From Salinarimonas sp052380005 (lineage in GTDB: Bacteria > Pseudomonadota > Alphaproteobacteria > Rhizobiales > Beijerinckiaceae), in the NCBI GenBank assembly GCA_052380005.1, contig JBQTCJ010000017.1: a DNA stretch of 64,000 nt; one strand, 5' to 3'. This document shows positions 8,133-15,113 of this stretch, piece by piece. The notes under the pieces are model-generated. The model saw nothing but the letters and a program-made list of their open reading frames with translations, ran no database searches and was not told the DNA's origin. Every line of letters starts with the position of its first letter. Positions within the stretch are counted from its first letter, which is position 1. The position numbers and the translations under genes were made by a program.

Positions 8133-8926
8133 CACACCTCGCCCCCGGCGACCGCGATCGCCTGGCCGGTGACCGAGGCGGCGGCGGCGCCGCACAGCCA
8201 CGCGACGGCATCGGCGACCTCCTCGGGACGCACGAGCCGCCCCTGCGGATTGTGCTTCGTCAGCTCCCCCATCGCCTCTTCCGGCGTGCGGCCGGTCTTG
8301 GCGACGATCCGCTCGACGCTGTGGGCGACGATGTCCGTATCGGTGAAGCCGGGGCACACCGCGTTGACCGTCACGCCCTTGCGGGCCGTCTCCAGCGCCA
8401 GCGCGCGCACGAGCCCGAGCGTCGCGTGCTTCGCGGCGACGTAGGCGGACACGTACGGGTAGCCCTTCAGCGCCGCGGTGGAGGCCACCGCCACGATACG
8501 CCCGAAGCCGCGCTCGACCATTCCCGGCAGCACCGCGCGGGCGGCAAAGACGACGCTCGTGAAGTTCATGTCGAGCATGCGCCGGAGCATCTCGTTCGAG
8601 GTCGCCTGGAAGGGCGCCGTCTCGGCGGCGCCGGCGTTGCAGATCATCAGGTCGATCGGCCCCGCCCGCTCGGCCGCCTCGCCGAGCGCGTGCGCCACCG
8701 CCTCCTCGATCGTCACGTCCGCGGTGACCGCGTGGCGCGCCGCGCCGGCGGCGATGGCGCGCTCGAGCGCGGCCATGTCGCGCCCGAGCACGGTGACCTC
8801 CGCACCTGCCTCGGCCAGCGTGCGGGCGATCGCGAGGCCGATGCCGCGCCCGCCCCCGGTGACGAGCGCGTGGCGGCCGGCGAGCCGTCCCTTCTGCGCG
8901 CTGCGGTGGCGCGGTGCGGTGTCCAT
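8132..8926 (-). CDS. Short-chain dehydrogenase/reductase
   Basis: 264 aa classical SDR. The NAD(P) motif is TGGGRGIG (about residues 23-30), followed by NAG (CNAGAAE) and the catalytic Ser...Tyr-x3-Lys, seen as VASTAALKGYPYVSAYVAAKH, with PGFTDTD after it. It probably serves as the 3-hydroxyacyl-CoA (or alicyclic hydroxyacyl-CoA) dehydrogenase of the aryl-CoA pathway. It is the first gene of the leftward operon; the divergent promoter region to the binding-protein gene follows. Confidence 0.85.
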   Translation of the reverse strand: MDTAPRHRSAQKGRLAGRHALVTGGGRGIGLAIARTLAEAGAEVTVLGRDMAALERAIAAGAARHAVTADVTIEEAVAHALGEAAERAGPIDLMICNAGAAETAPFQATSNEMLRRMLDMNFTSVVFAARAVLPGMVERGFGRIVAVASTAALKGYPYVSAYVAAKHATLGLVRALALETARKGVTVNAVCPGFTDTDIVAHSVERIVAKTGRTPEEAMGELTKHNPQGRLVRPEEVADAVAWLCGAAAASVTGQAIAVAGGEV

Positions 8927-8993
8927 GGCGCTCCCTCCTCGTCCCGCCCGTCGCGAAGATGCGTCCGGGCTCTTGTGGTTTGCGCGCGGCTTG

Positions 8994-9007
8994 TTTTAAG
9001 CTTCAAA
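8994..9007. promoter_or_regulatory. Near-palindromic operator candidate in the divergent promoter
   Basis: TTTTAAGCTTCAAA is a 14-base dyad with 6 of 7 pairs matching, centred on AAGCTT. It is the only AT-rich palindrome in the 258-base gap between the leftward SDR-MarR operon and the rightward LIV transporter genes. Its size and sequence suit a MarR-family dimer, and its position would let one repressor control both transcription directions. No other obvious element was seen in the gap. Confidence 0.45.
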
Positions 9008-9184
9008 TATCAGGCCGGAACGAGGGCCGCGTCAAGCGGGGTTCGGGCGGGCCTGGCGGCGGGCGCGACGGGGGTGCCGGAAAAGGCGCTTTGCGGACGC
9101 GTCCCGTCGCGTACAGTGCCCCAGCGGCATCAACGAGCGCGGCAAATCGCGCGGGGAACAGCCAGAAACGGGAGTACAGCTTTC

Positions 9185-10366
9185 ATGACGCGCATTTCCA
9201 AGCATCTCGGCCTCGCGGCGCTCGGGCTCCTCGCCACGACCGCGCTGACGCATGCGCAGGGCTCCGACCCGCTGAAGGTCGGCATCATCGTCACGCTGTC
9301 GGGCCCGGCCGCCTCGCTCGGCGAGCAGGCCCGCGACGGATTCCAGCTCGCGATCGAGCAGCTCGGCGGCGAGCTCGGCGGCGTGCCGGTCGAGGTCGTG
9401 GTCGTCGACGACGAGCAGAAGCCGGACGTCGCGCTCACCCGCGTCAACGGCCTGATCGAGCGCGACGGCGTCGACGTCGTCGTCGGCCCGATCTTCTCCA
9501 ACATCCTCCAGGCGATCCACAAGCCGGTGATGGATGCCGACCGCATCCTCATCAGCCCCAACGCCGGCCCCTCGTCCTATGCCGGCGCGGAGTGCAGCCC
9601 GAACTTCTTCGTGACCTCCTACCAGAACGACCAGGTCCACGAGGTGATGGGCCGCGTCGCGCAGGACCGCGGCTACGAGCGCGTCTTCATCATGGTGCCG
9701 AACTACCAGGCCGGGCGCGATTCGGCGGCGGGCTTCAAGCGGCACTTCGAGGGCGAGATCGTCGACGAGGTCTACACCCAGCTCGGCCAGCTCGACTTCT
9801 CCGCCGAGCTCGCCCGCATCGCGGCGATGCAGCCCGACGCGGTCTTCACCTTCATGCCCGGCGGCATGGGCGTGAACCTGGTGCGCCAGTACAACCAGGC
9901 CGGCATGAAGGACCGCATCCCCTTCCTGTCCGCCTTCACGGTGGACGAATCGACGCTGCCCGCCCAGCAGGACGCGGCGCTCGGCATGTTCGGCGCGATG
10001 ACCTGGGCGCCGGACATGGATACCCCCGGCAACGCCGAGTTCGTCGAGGCCTACATCGAGAAGTTCGGAAGCGTTCCGGGCTCCTACGCCATGCAGGCCT
10101 ACGACACCGCGATGCTGCTCGATTCGGCGGTCGAGGCCGCCGGCGGCATCGGCGATCAGGATGCGCTGCTCGCGGCGATCAAGGCGGCGGACTTCCAGTC
10201 CCTGCGCGGCGACTTCGCGTTCAACAACAACCAGTACCCGATCCAGGACTTCTACCTCGTCGAGGTCGCCCAGCGCGAGGACGGCATGTTCCAGACGCAG
10301 ATCGTCGAGCAGGTCTTCGACGACTACGGCGACGTCTACGCGTCCGAGTGCCAGATGGGCGGCTGA
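9185..10366 (+). CDS. LIV-type ABC transporter substrate-binding protein
   Basis: 393 aa. It has a Sec signal peptide (hydrophobic about 8-22, cleavage near AQG 24-26) and a type 1 periplasmic binding fold (LKVGIIVTLSGPAASLGEQARDG). Members of this branch bind aromatic acids as well as branched-chain amino acids. Divergent transcription from an aryl-CoA ligase operon argues for an aromatic carboxylate ligand such as 2-aminobenzoate. It is separated from livH by a paired-hairpin repeat that may damp read-through, leaving binding protein in excess over permease. Start is ATG at 9185, behind GGGAG. Confidence 0.88.
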   Translation: MTRISKHLGLAALGLLATTALTHAQGSDPLKVGIIVTLSGPAASLGEQARDGFQLAIEQLGGELGGVPVEVVVVDDEQKPDVALTRVNGLIERDGVDVVVGPIFSNILQAIHKPVMDADRILISPNAGPSSYAGAECSPNFFVTSYQNDQVHEVMGRVAQDRGYERVFIMVPNYQAGRDSAAGFKRHFEGEIVDEVYTQLGQLDFSAELARIAAMQPDAVFTFMPGGMGVNLVRQYNQAGMKDRIPFLSAFTVDESTLPAQQDAALGMFGAMTWAPDMDTPGNAEFVEAYIEKFGSVPGSYAMQAYDTAMLLDSAVEAAGGIGDQDALLAAIKAADFQSLRGDFAFNNNQYPIQDFYLVEVAQREDGMFQTQIVEQVFDDYGDVYASECQMGG

Positions 10367-10435
10367 GGCGGCCGTGACGGCCATCGTCGCGGTTCCTCGG
10401 ACGTCGAAAGGCTGTCGACGGAACCGCGACGGAGT

Positions 10436-10583
10436 TCCCCTCTCCCTCGTGGAGAGGGGCTAGGGGTGTGGGGCGTCGGGTGAAGAGCGATCGGCCGCCG
10501 CCGGCGAGACCGATTGGCATCGACGATCGCGCCACATCCTGCACGCCCCACACCCCCGGCCCCTCTCCACGAGGGAGAGGGGA
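10436..10583. repeat. Paired-hairpin intergenic repeat, copy 1
   Basis: Two 41-base arms (10436-10476 and 10543-10583) are reverse complements at 39 of 41 positions and flank a 66-base core. Each arm is itself a hairpin: CCCCTCTCC-CTCGT-GGAGAGGGG at 10437-10459, and CCCCTCTCC-ACGAG-GGAGAGGGG at 10560-10582. It occupies the 335-base gap between the binding-protein gene and livH, which otherwise holds no gene I can support. Copies 2 and 3 are at 31284-31433 and 34962-35125. Confidence 0.8.
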
Positions 10584-10701
10584 GAGCCGGCATCACGGGC
10601 GACGCTCGCTCACGTCCGTTCGCCCTCTCCGGTCCGGGCTCCGCCCGGGCTCCCTCCCCCGTGGAGAGCACGCGACGCCCTTCAGCGAGGACCTTCGCGC
10701 C

Positions 10702-11622
10702 ATGTACACCACGCTCATCCTCGTCCAGACCCTCAACGGCCTGCAGTTCGGGATCATCCTGTTCCTGATCGCGGCGGGGCTGACGCTCGTGTTCGGCGTC
10801 ATGGACTTCATCAACCTCGCCCACGGCGTGCAGTACATGATCGGGGCGTACTTCGCCTTCGCCTTCACGACCTGGACCGGCAATTTCGGGCTGGGCCTGC
10901 TGCTCGCCCTGCCCGCCGCGCTCGTTTTCGGGCTGCTGCTCGAGGCCGTGGTCTTCCGGCACCTCTACGACAAGGACCATCTCGAGCAGGTGCTCGCCAC
11001 CTTCGGAATCATCCTGTTCCTGAACCAGGGCGTGAAGGTGATCTGGGGCTCCTCGCCGCTCTTCGTGCCGGTGCCGGAGTTCCTCCAGGGCTCGATCCAG
11101 CTCATGGAGGGCTTCTTCTACCCGGTCTACCGCCTCGCCATCATCGGCGCGGGGCTCGGGGTCGCGGCGCTGCTCTACGTGCTCGTGAACTACACCCGCG
11201 CCGGGATGCTGGTGCGTGCCGGCGCGACCAACGCCAAGATGGTCTCGGCGCTCGGCGTCGACATCCGCCGGCTCTTCATGATCGTCTTCGGCTTCGGCGC
11301 CATGCTCGCCGGCTTCGCCGGGGCGATGGTGGCGCCGATCCTCTCGGTCGAGCCCGGGATGGGCGACAACCTCCTCATCCTGGCCTTCGTCGTCATCGTC
11401 ATCGGCGGCATCGGCTCGATCCGCGGCGCCTTCCTCGCGGCGCTGATCATCGGCCTCGTCGACACGCTCGGTCGCACCTTCGCCGGGGACGTGCTGCGCC
11501 TCTTCCTCGACCCCGGCGCGGCCTCCACGATCGGGCGCGCGGTGGCGCCGATGCTGATCTACATCCTCATGGCCGCGGTGCTGTTCTTCCGCCCCGCCGG
11601 CCTCTTCCCGGTCAAGCGCTGA
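10702..11622 (+). CDS. livH: LIV-type ABC transporter permease LivH
   Basis: 306 aa with about eight hydrophobic membrane spans. It has the family's N-terminal segment (LNGLQFGIILFLIAAGLTLVFG), the NLAHG motif, and the cytoplasmic loop with the EAA-like coupling sequence (TNAKMVSALGVDIRRL). It forms the transmembrane channel with LivM. I chose ATG 10702 because it begins directly before the first membrane span; the longer in-frame extension lies in the repeat. livM follows after 14 bases. Confidence 0.9.
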   Translation: MYTTLILVQTLNGLQFGIILFLIAAGLTLVFGVMDFINLAHGVQYMIGAYFAFAFTTWTGNFGLGLLLALPAALVFGLLLEAVVFRHLYDKDHLEQVLATFGIILFLNQGVKVIWGSSPLFVPVPEFLQGSIQLMEGFFYPVYRLAIIGAGLGVAALLYVLVNYTRAGMLVRAGATNAKMVSALGVDIRRLFMIVFGFGAMLAGFAGAMVAPILSVEPGMGDNLLILAFVVIVIGGIGSIRGAFLAALIIGLVDTLGRTFAGDVLRLFLDPGAASTIGRAVAPMLIYILMAAVLFFRPAGLFPVKR

Positions 11623-11636
11623 AGGGGCCCGCGCCG

Positions 11637-12659
11637 ATGCTCGACACCGCCTCCCCCGCGGCGAAAGCCGCCGCGACACCGCCGGAGAAGGCTGATCCTC
11701 CCGCCGCCACGGCCGCGCCCCGCCCGCCGCTCTGGCGCCGCGAGGCGCTGGCCCTCGCGCTCTTCGCCTTCTTCGCGCTCGCCCCCGCGATCGCACAGGT
11801 CGGCGCGGAGGGCTACCTGCTCTCGCTCGTCATCCGCGCGATGATCTTCGCCATCGCCGCGCTCTCGCTCGACCTCATCCTCGGCTACGGCGCGCTCGTC
11901 TCCTTCGGCCACGCGGCCTTCGTCGGCATCGGCTGCTACGCGGTCGGCATCCTGATGGCGCACGCGGTGCCGGACCTCTTCGTCCAGCTCCTCGTCACGC
12001 TTCTGGCGAGCGCGCTCTTCGCCTTCGTCACGGGGGCGATCTCCCTGCGCACGAAGGGCGTCTACTTCATCATGATCACGCTCGCCTTCGGGCAGATGGT
12101 CTACTTCCTCACGACATCGCTGGCGCCCTACGGCGGCGACGACGGGCTCACCCTGCCCTCGCGCAGCACGGTGCTCGGCACGGACGTGCTCGAGAACGAT
12201 CTCGTCTTCTACTACCTCGTGCTCGCCTGCCTCGTCGGCGTCTACGCCATGCTGCGCGCGATCGTCGGCTCGCGCTTCGGGCGCGTGCTGCGCGGCACGA
12301 AGGAGAACCCGGTGCGCATGCAGGCGATCGGCTACGATCCCTATCGCTACCAGCTCTGCGCGTACGTGATCGCCGGCATGATCGCCGGCCTCGCGGGCTT
12401 CCTGCTCGCGAACCAGCTGGAGTTCGTCTCCCCCGCCTTCATCTCCTGGCAGCGCTCGGGCGAGCTGATCATCATGGTCGTGCTCGGCGGCATGGGCACG
12501 CTCGTCGGGCCGATCGTCGGCGCGATGTCCTTCCTCTTCCTGGAGGAGATCCTCGCGCGCATCACGCAGGACTGGAAGCTGATCTTCGGCCCGCTCCTCG
12601 TCCTCGTCGCGCTGTTCGCGCGCGGCGGCATCCTCGGCTTCTTCAAGAGGGCGAAATGA
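11637..12659 (+). CDS. livM: LIV-type ABC transporter permease LivM
   Basis: 340 aa. An Ala/Pro-rich cytoplasmic N-terminus (about 1-35) precedes eight to nine membrane spans. The LivM hallmark VSFGHAAFVGIGCYAVGIL and the coupling loop KENPVRMQAIGYDPYRYQL are visible. It pairs with LivH to form the inner-membrane pathway. The stop overlaps livG (ATGA), so the two are translationally coupled. Confidence 0.9.
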   Translation: MLDTASPAAKAAATPPEKADPPAATAAPRPPLWRREALALALFAFFALAPAIAQVGAEGYLLSLVIRAMIFAIAALSLDLILGYGALVSFGHAAFVGIGCYAVGILMAHAVPDLFVQLLVTLLASALFAFVTGAISLRTKGVYFIMITLAFGQMVYFLTTSLAPYGGDDGLTLPSRSTVLGTDVLENDLVFYYLVLACLVGVYAMLRAIVGSRFGRVLRGTKENPVRMQAIGYDPYRYQLCAYVIAGMIAGLAGFLLANQLEFVSPAFISWQRSGELIIMVVLGGMGTLVGPIVGAMSFLFLEEILARITQDWKLIFGPLLVLVALFARGGILGFFKRAK

Positions 12660-13405
12660 GCGCGATCCTGGAGCTGCGGAACCTGCGCAAGAACTACGGC
12701 GCGCTCGCCGTCACCGACGACGTCTCGCTCGCCGTCGAGACCGGTGAGCTGCACGCGATCATCGGGCCCAACGGCGCCGGCAAGACCACGCTGATCCACC
12801 AGATCTCCGGCCTCGCCCCCTCCGATTCGGGCGCGATCCTGTTCGACGGGCGCGACGTCACCCGTACGCCGATGCACGAGCGGGTGCGCGCCGGGCTCGC
12901 CCGCTCCTTCCAGATCACCTCGATCCTGCCCGGCTTCACCGCCCGCGAGAACGTCGCGACCGCCGTGCAGGCCCGCTCGGGCTCCTCCTTCCGCTTCTTC
13001 GGCGACCCGTCGCGCGAGCGCGCGCTCGACGACGAGGCGATGGAGGCGCTCGCCACCGTTGGGCTCTCGGCCCGCGCCGACGTCGTCGCCGGCCGGCTCT
13101 CCCACGGCGAGAAGCGCCAGCTCGAGCTCGCCGTCGCGCTCGCGACGCGCCCGAAGCTGCTCCTCCTCGACGAGCCCCTCGCCGGCACGGGCCGCGAGGA
13201 GAGCGAGCGCGTCGTCGAGACGCTGCTGGCGCTCAAGCACCGCTACACGATCGTGCTGATCGAGCACGACATGGAGGCCGTGTTCGCGCTGGCCGACCGG
13301 GTGAGCGTGCTCGTCTACGGCCGCGTCATCGCCACCGGCGCACCCGACGCCGTGCGCGCCGACCCCGCCGTGCGCGAGGCCTATCTCGGCGAGGAGGCCG
13401 CCTGA
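12656..13405 (+). CDS. livG: LIV-type ABC transporter ATP-binding protein LivG
   Basis: 249 aa ATPase. Walker A is GPNGAGKTT (about residues 38-46), the ABC signature is LSHGEKRQLELA, Walker B is LLLLDEPLAG, and the switch His lies in IEHDMEAV. The signature LSHGE replaces LSGGE, as is common in LivG. It energises uptake together with LivF. It overlaps livM (ATGA) and livF (TGATG). Confidence 0.92.
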   Translation: MSAILELRNLRKNYGALAVTDDVSLAVETGELHAIIGPNGAGKTTLIHQISGLAPSDSGAILFDGRDVTRTPMHERVRAGLARSFQITSILPGFTARENVATAVQARSGSSFRFFGDPSRERALDDEAMEALATVGLSARADVVAGRLSHGEKRQLELAVALATRPKLLLLDEPLAGTGREESERVVETLLALKHRYTIVLIEHDMEAVFALADRVSVLVYGRVIATGAPDAVRADPAVREAYLGEEAA

Positions 13406-14103
13406 TGCTGTCCGTGCGCCATCTCGAATCGAGCTACGGCCCCGCCCAGGTCCTGTTCGACATCTCCTTCGACGTCGGCGAGGGCGAGGTCGTGACGCTG
13501 CTCGGCCGCAACGGCATGGGCAAGACCACGACGGTCAATTCCATCCTCGGCCTCGTGCGCCCCAAGGGCGGGGAGATCGCCTTCGAGGGCCGCCCGATCC
13601 GGGGGCTGCCCTCCTACGAGGTCGCGCAATGCGGCATCGGCCTCGTGCCCGAGGGCCGGCAGATCTTCCCGACGCTCACCGTCGAGGAGAACCTCGTCGC
13701 CACGGCCGCGACGCGCTTCGGCGCCCCGCGCTGGACGCTCGAGCGCATCTACGCGCTCTTCCCGCGGCTCCAGGAGCGGCGCCGCAACCTCGGCTCCCAG
13801 CTTTCGGGTGGCGAGCAGCAGATGCTCGCCATCGGGCGTGCGTTGATGACGAACCCCAAGCTCGTCATCCTCGACGAGGCGACGGAGGGGCTCGCGCCCC
13901 TCATCCGCGCCGAGATCTGGGACTGCCTCGCCCGCCTCAAGGCCGAGGGGCAGGCGATCCTGGTGATCGACAAGAACGTCGACGCGCTGATCCCGTTGGC
14001 GGACCGGCACGTCGTCGTCGAGAAGGGCCGCGTCGCCTGGATGGGCACGAGCGCCGACCTGAAGGCCGATGCCAGCGTGAAGGACCGCTTCCTCCACGTC
14101 TGA
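13405..14103 (+). CDS. livF: LIV-type ABC transporter ATP-binding protein LivF
   Basis: 232 aa, the second ATPase. Walker A is LLGRNGMGKTT, the Q-loop region is VPEGRQIFPTLTVEENL, the signature is LSGGEQQMLAIGRAL and Walker B is LVILDEATEGL. The usual switch His is replaced: IDKNVDAL stands where LivG-type proteins have EHD. This substitution is seen in many LivF proteins, and the LivG site probably carries most hydrolysis. Confidence 0.92.
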   Translation: MLSVRHLESSYGPAQVLFDISFDVGEGEVVTLLGRNGMGKTTTVNSILGLVRPKGGEIAFEGRPIRGLPSYEVAQCGIGLVPEGRQIFPTLTVEENLVATAATRFGAPRWTLERIYALFPRLQERRRNLGSQLSGGEQQMLAIGRALMTNPKLVILDEATEGLAPLIRAEIWDCLARLKAEGQAILVIDKNVDALIPLADRHVVVEKGRVAWMGTSADLKADASVKDRFLHV

Positions 14104-14139
14104 CGAACACGCACGAGCAACGAGAGGGGAGCCGTCACC

Positions 14140-14598
14140 ATGCGTACCGAAGAGATCGCCGGGATCACGCCCGGCGGAGAGGGGTTCGAGGGCGTGCGCC
14201 TCAACATCCTCGGCCAGATCTACGTGCCCAAGAGCGTCACCGAGCAGTGCTTCTCCTGGCACGCGACGTTCCCCGTCGGCACGTTCGTGCCGCCGCACAT
14301 CCACCCGACCCAGGACGAGTACATCTACATGCTCGAGGGCCGCTTCGACCTGATGCTCGGCGGCGAGGAGGTCGTGGCGAACGCGGGCGACCTGATCCGC
14401 ATGCCCAAGGGCATGCCGCACGGCATCTTCAACAAGACCGACCAGCCGGTGAAGTGCCTGTTCTGGGTGACGCCCACACGCAAGCTCTACGACCTGTTCT
14501 GGGGCATCCACTCCATGGCCGAGCAGGAGCCCGGCGCGGTCGTCGCGCTCTCGGCCCGCCACGAGGTCGAGTTCCTGCCCCCGCCTCCGGGCGCATGA
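14140..14598 (+). CDS. Cupin-domain protein of the aryl-CoA/LIV operon
   Basis: 152 aa single-domain cupin. Motif 1 (PPHIHPTQDEYIYMLEG, about residues 51-67) supplies two His and a Glu, and motif 2 ends in MPHGIFNK with the fourth ligand His, so a complete metal site is present. It starts 36 bases after livF and is the last gene of the transporter operon. Function is unknown. Possibilities are a small ring-modifying dioxygenase or isomerase of the pathway, or a ligand-sensing protein. The context links it to transport and use of the same aromatic compound. Confidence 0.75.
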   Translation: MRTEEIAGITPGGEGFEGVRLNILGQIYVPKSVTEQCFSWHATFPVGTFVPPHIHPTQDEYIYMLEGRFDLMLGGEEVVANAGDLIRMPKGMPHGIFNKTDQPVKCLFWVTPTRKLYDLFWGIHSMAEQEPGAVVALSARHEVEFLPPPPGA

Positions 14599-14610
14599 TG
14601 CGCGGAGCGG

Positions 14611-14640
14611 CGCGGCGGTCGCCCGCGCGCGGCCGCCGCG
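14611..14640 (+). terminator. GC-rich stem-loop after the liv-cupin operon
   Basis: CGCGGCGG (14611-14618) pairs perfectly with CCGCCGCG (14633-14640) across a 14-base loop, 13 bases after the cupin stop. There is no T-run, only ATAGGTTT, so it is at best a weak or Rho-assisted terminator. It separates the liv operon from the arsR promoter. Confidence 0.35.
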
Positions 14641-14661
14641 ATAGGTTTCGCACACAACTTC

Positions 14662-14679
14662 GGTAATTCTGGAATTACC
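14662..14679. promoter_or_regulatory. ArsR operator, perfect 8-bp inverted repeat
   Basis: GGTAATTCTGGAATTACC is a perfect palindrome of two 8-base arms with a TG spacer. It directly abuts a TTGACG -35 hexamer at 14681-14686, and a weak -10 (CAAGCT) lies 17 bases further on. A repressor here would block polymerase at the arsR promoter, 37 bases before the arsR start codon. A second, degenerate copy at 15076-15093 precedes the flavoprotein gene. Confidence 0.75.
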
Positions 14680-14715
14680 GTTGACGCCCTGCTCCGACGG
14701 GGGCAAGCTGCATTC

Positions 14716-15051
14716 ATGGACACCACGCTCGCCATCGCCAAGCGTCTCGAGGCGCTGGGCAACCCGACCCGGCTCGGGATCTACCGGGCCCTCGTGCGCG
14801 CAGGCGACGGCGGGCTCGCCGTCGGCGCGCTGCAGGACCGTATCGGCATCCCCGCCTCCACGCTCTCGCACCATCTGCGCGCCCTCGTCGGCGTCGCCCT
14901 CGTGACGCAGGAACGCCAGGGCACGACGCTGATCTGCCGCGCGAACTACCCGGTCATGAGCGGGCTCGTGGCCTTCCTCTCCGAGGAATGCTGCGTGGAG
15001 AGCGGCTGCGGCCCGGCATCCCGACGGAGCGCGCGCGAGGAAGCCGTGTAG
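14716..15051 (+). CDS. arsR: ArsR/SmtB-family metalloid-responsive repressor
   Basis: 111 aa winged-helix repressor with the ArsR core (LEALGNPTRLGIYRALVRAG) and recognition helix (ASTLSHHLRALVGV). The usual alpha3 Cys pair (ELCVCDL type) is absent. Instead three Cys lie near the C-terminus: Cys92, Cys93 and Cys98 in ECCVESGC. This resembles the As(III) site of the Acidithiobacillus ArsR, which also uses a C-terminal CC-x(n)-C arrangement. It likely represses itself and the two following genes until arsenite or antimonite binds. Confidence is high for the family and moderate for the metalloid. Confidence 0.88.
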   Translation: MDTTLAIAKRLEALGNPTRLGIYRALVRAGDGGLAVGALQDRIGIPASTLSHHLRALVGVALVTQERQGTTLICRANYPVMSGLVAFLSEECCVESGCGPASRRSAREEAV

Positions 15052-15075
15052 CGCATTTTCGCGCTCCTCTATTTC

Positions 15076-15093
15076 CAAAATTCTGGAACTATC
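15076..15093. promoter_or_regulatory. Second, degenerate ArsR operator
   Basis: This site keeps the AATTCTGGAA core and matches 13 of 18 positions of the perfect operator at 14662-14679. It lies between arsR and the flavoprotein gene, 21 bases before that ATG. It suggests an internal promoter or a second repressor contact. Confidence 0.55.
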
Positions 15094-15113
15094 GACATCG
15101 TGAGGAGAGCATC

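Noticed and set aside
10436..10583. Possible CRISPR or insertion-sequence ends
   Set aside because: No regular direct-repeat spacing, no transposase and no cas genes. The elements are single inverted structures in gaps between genes.
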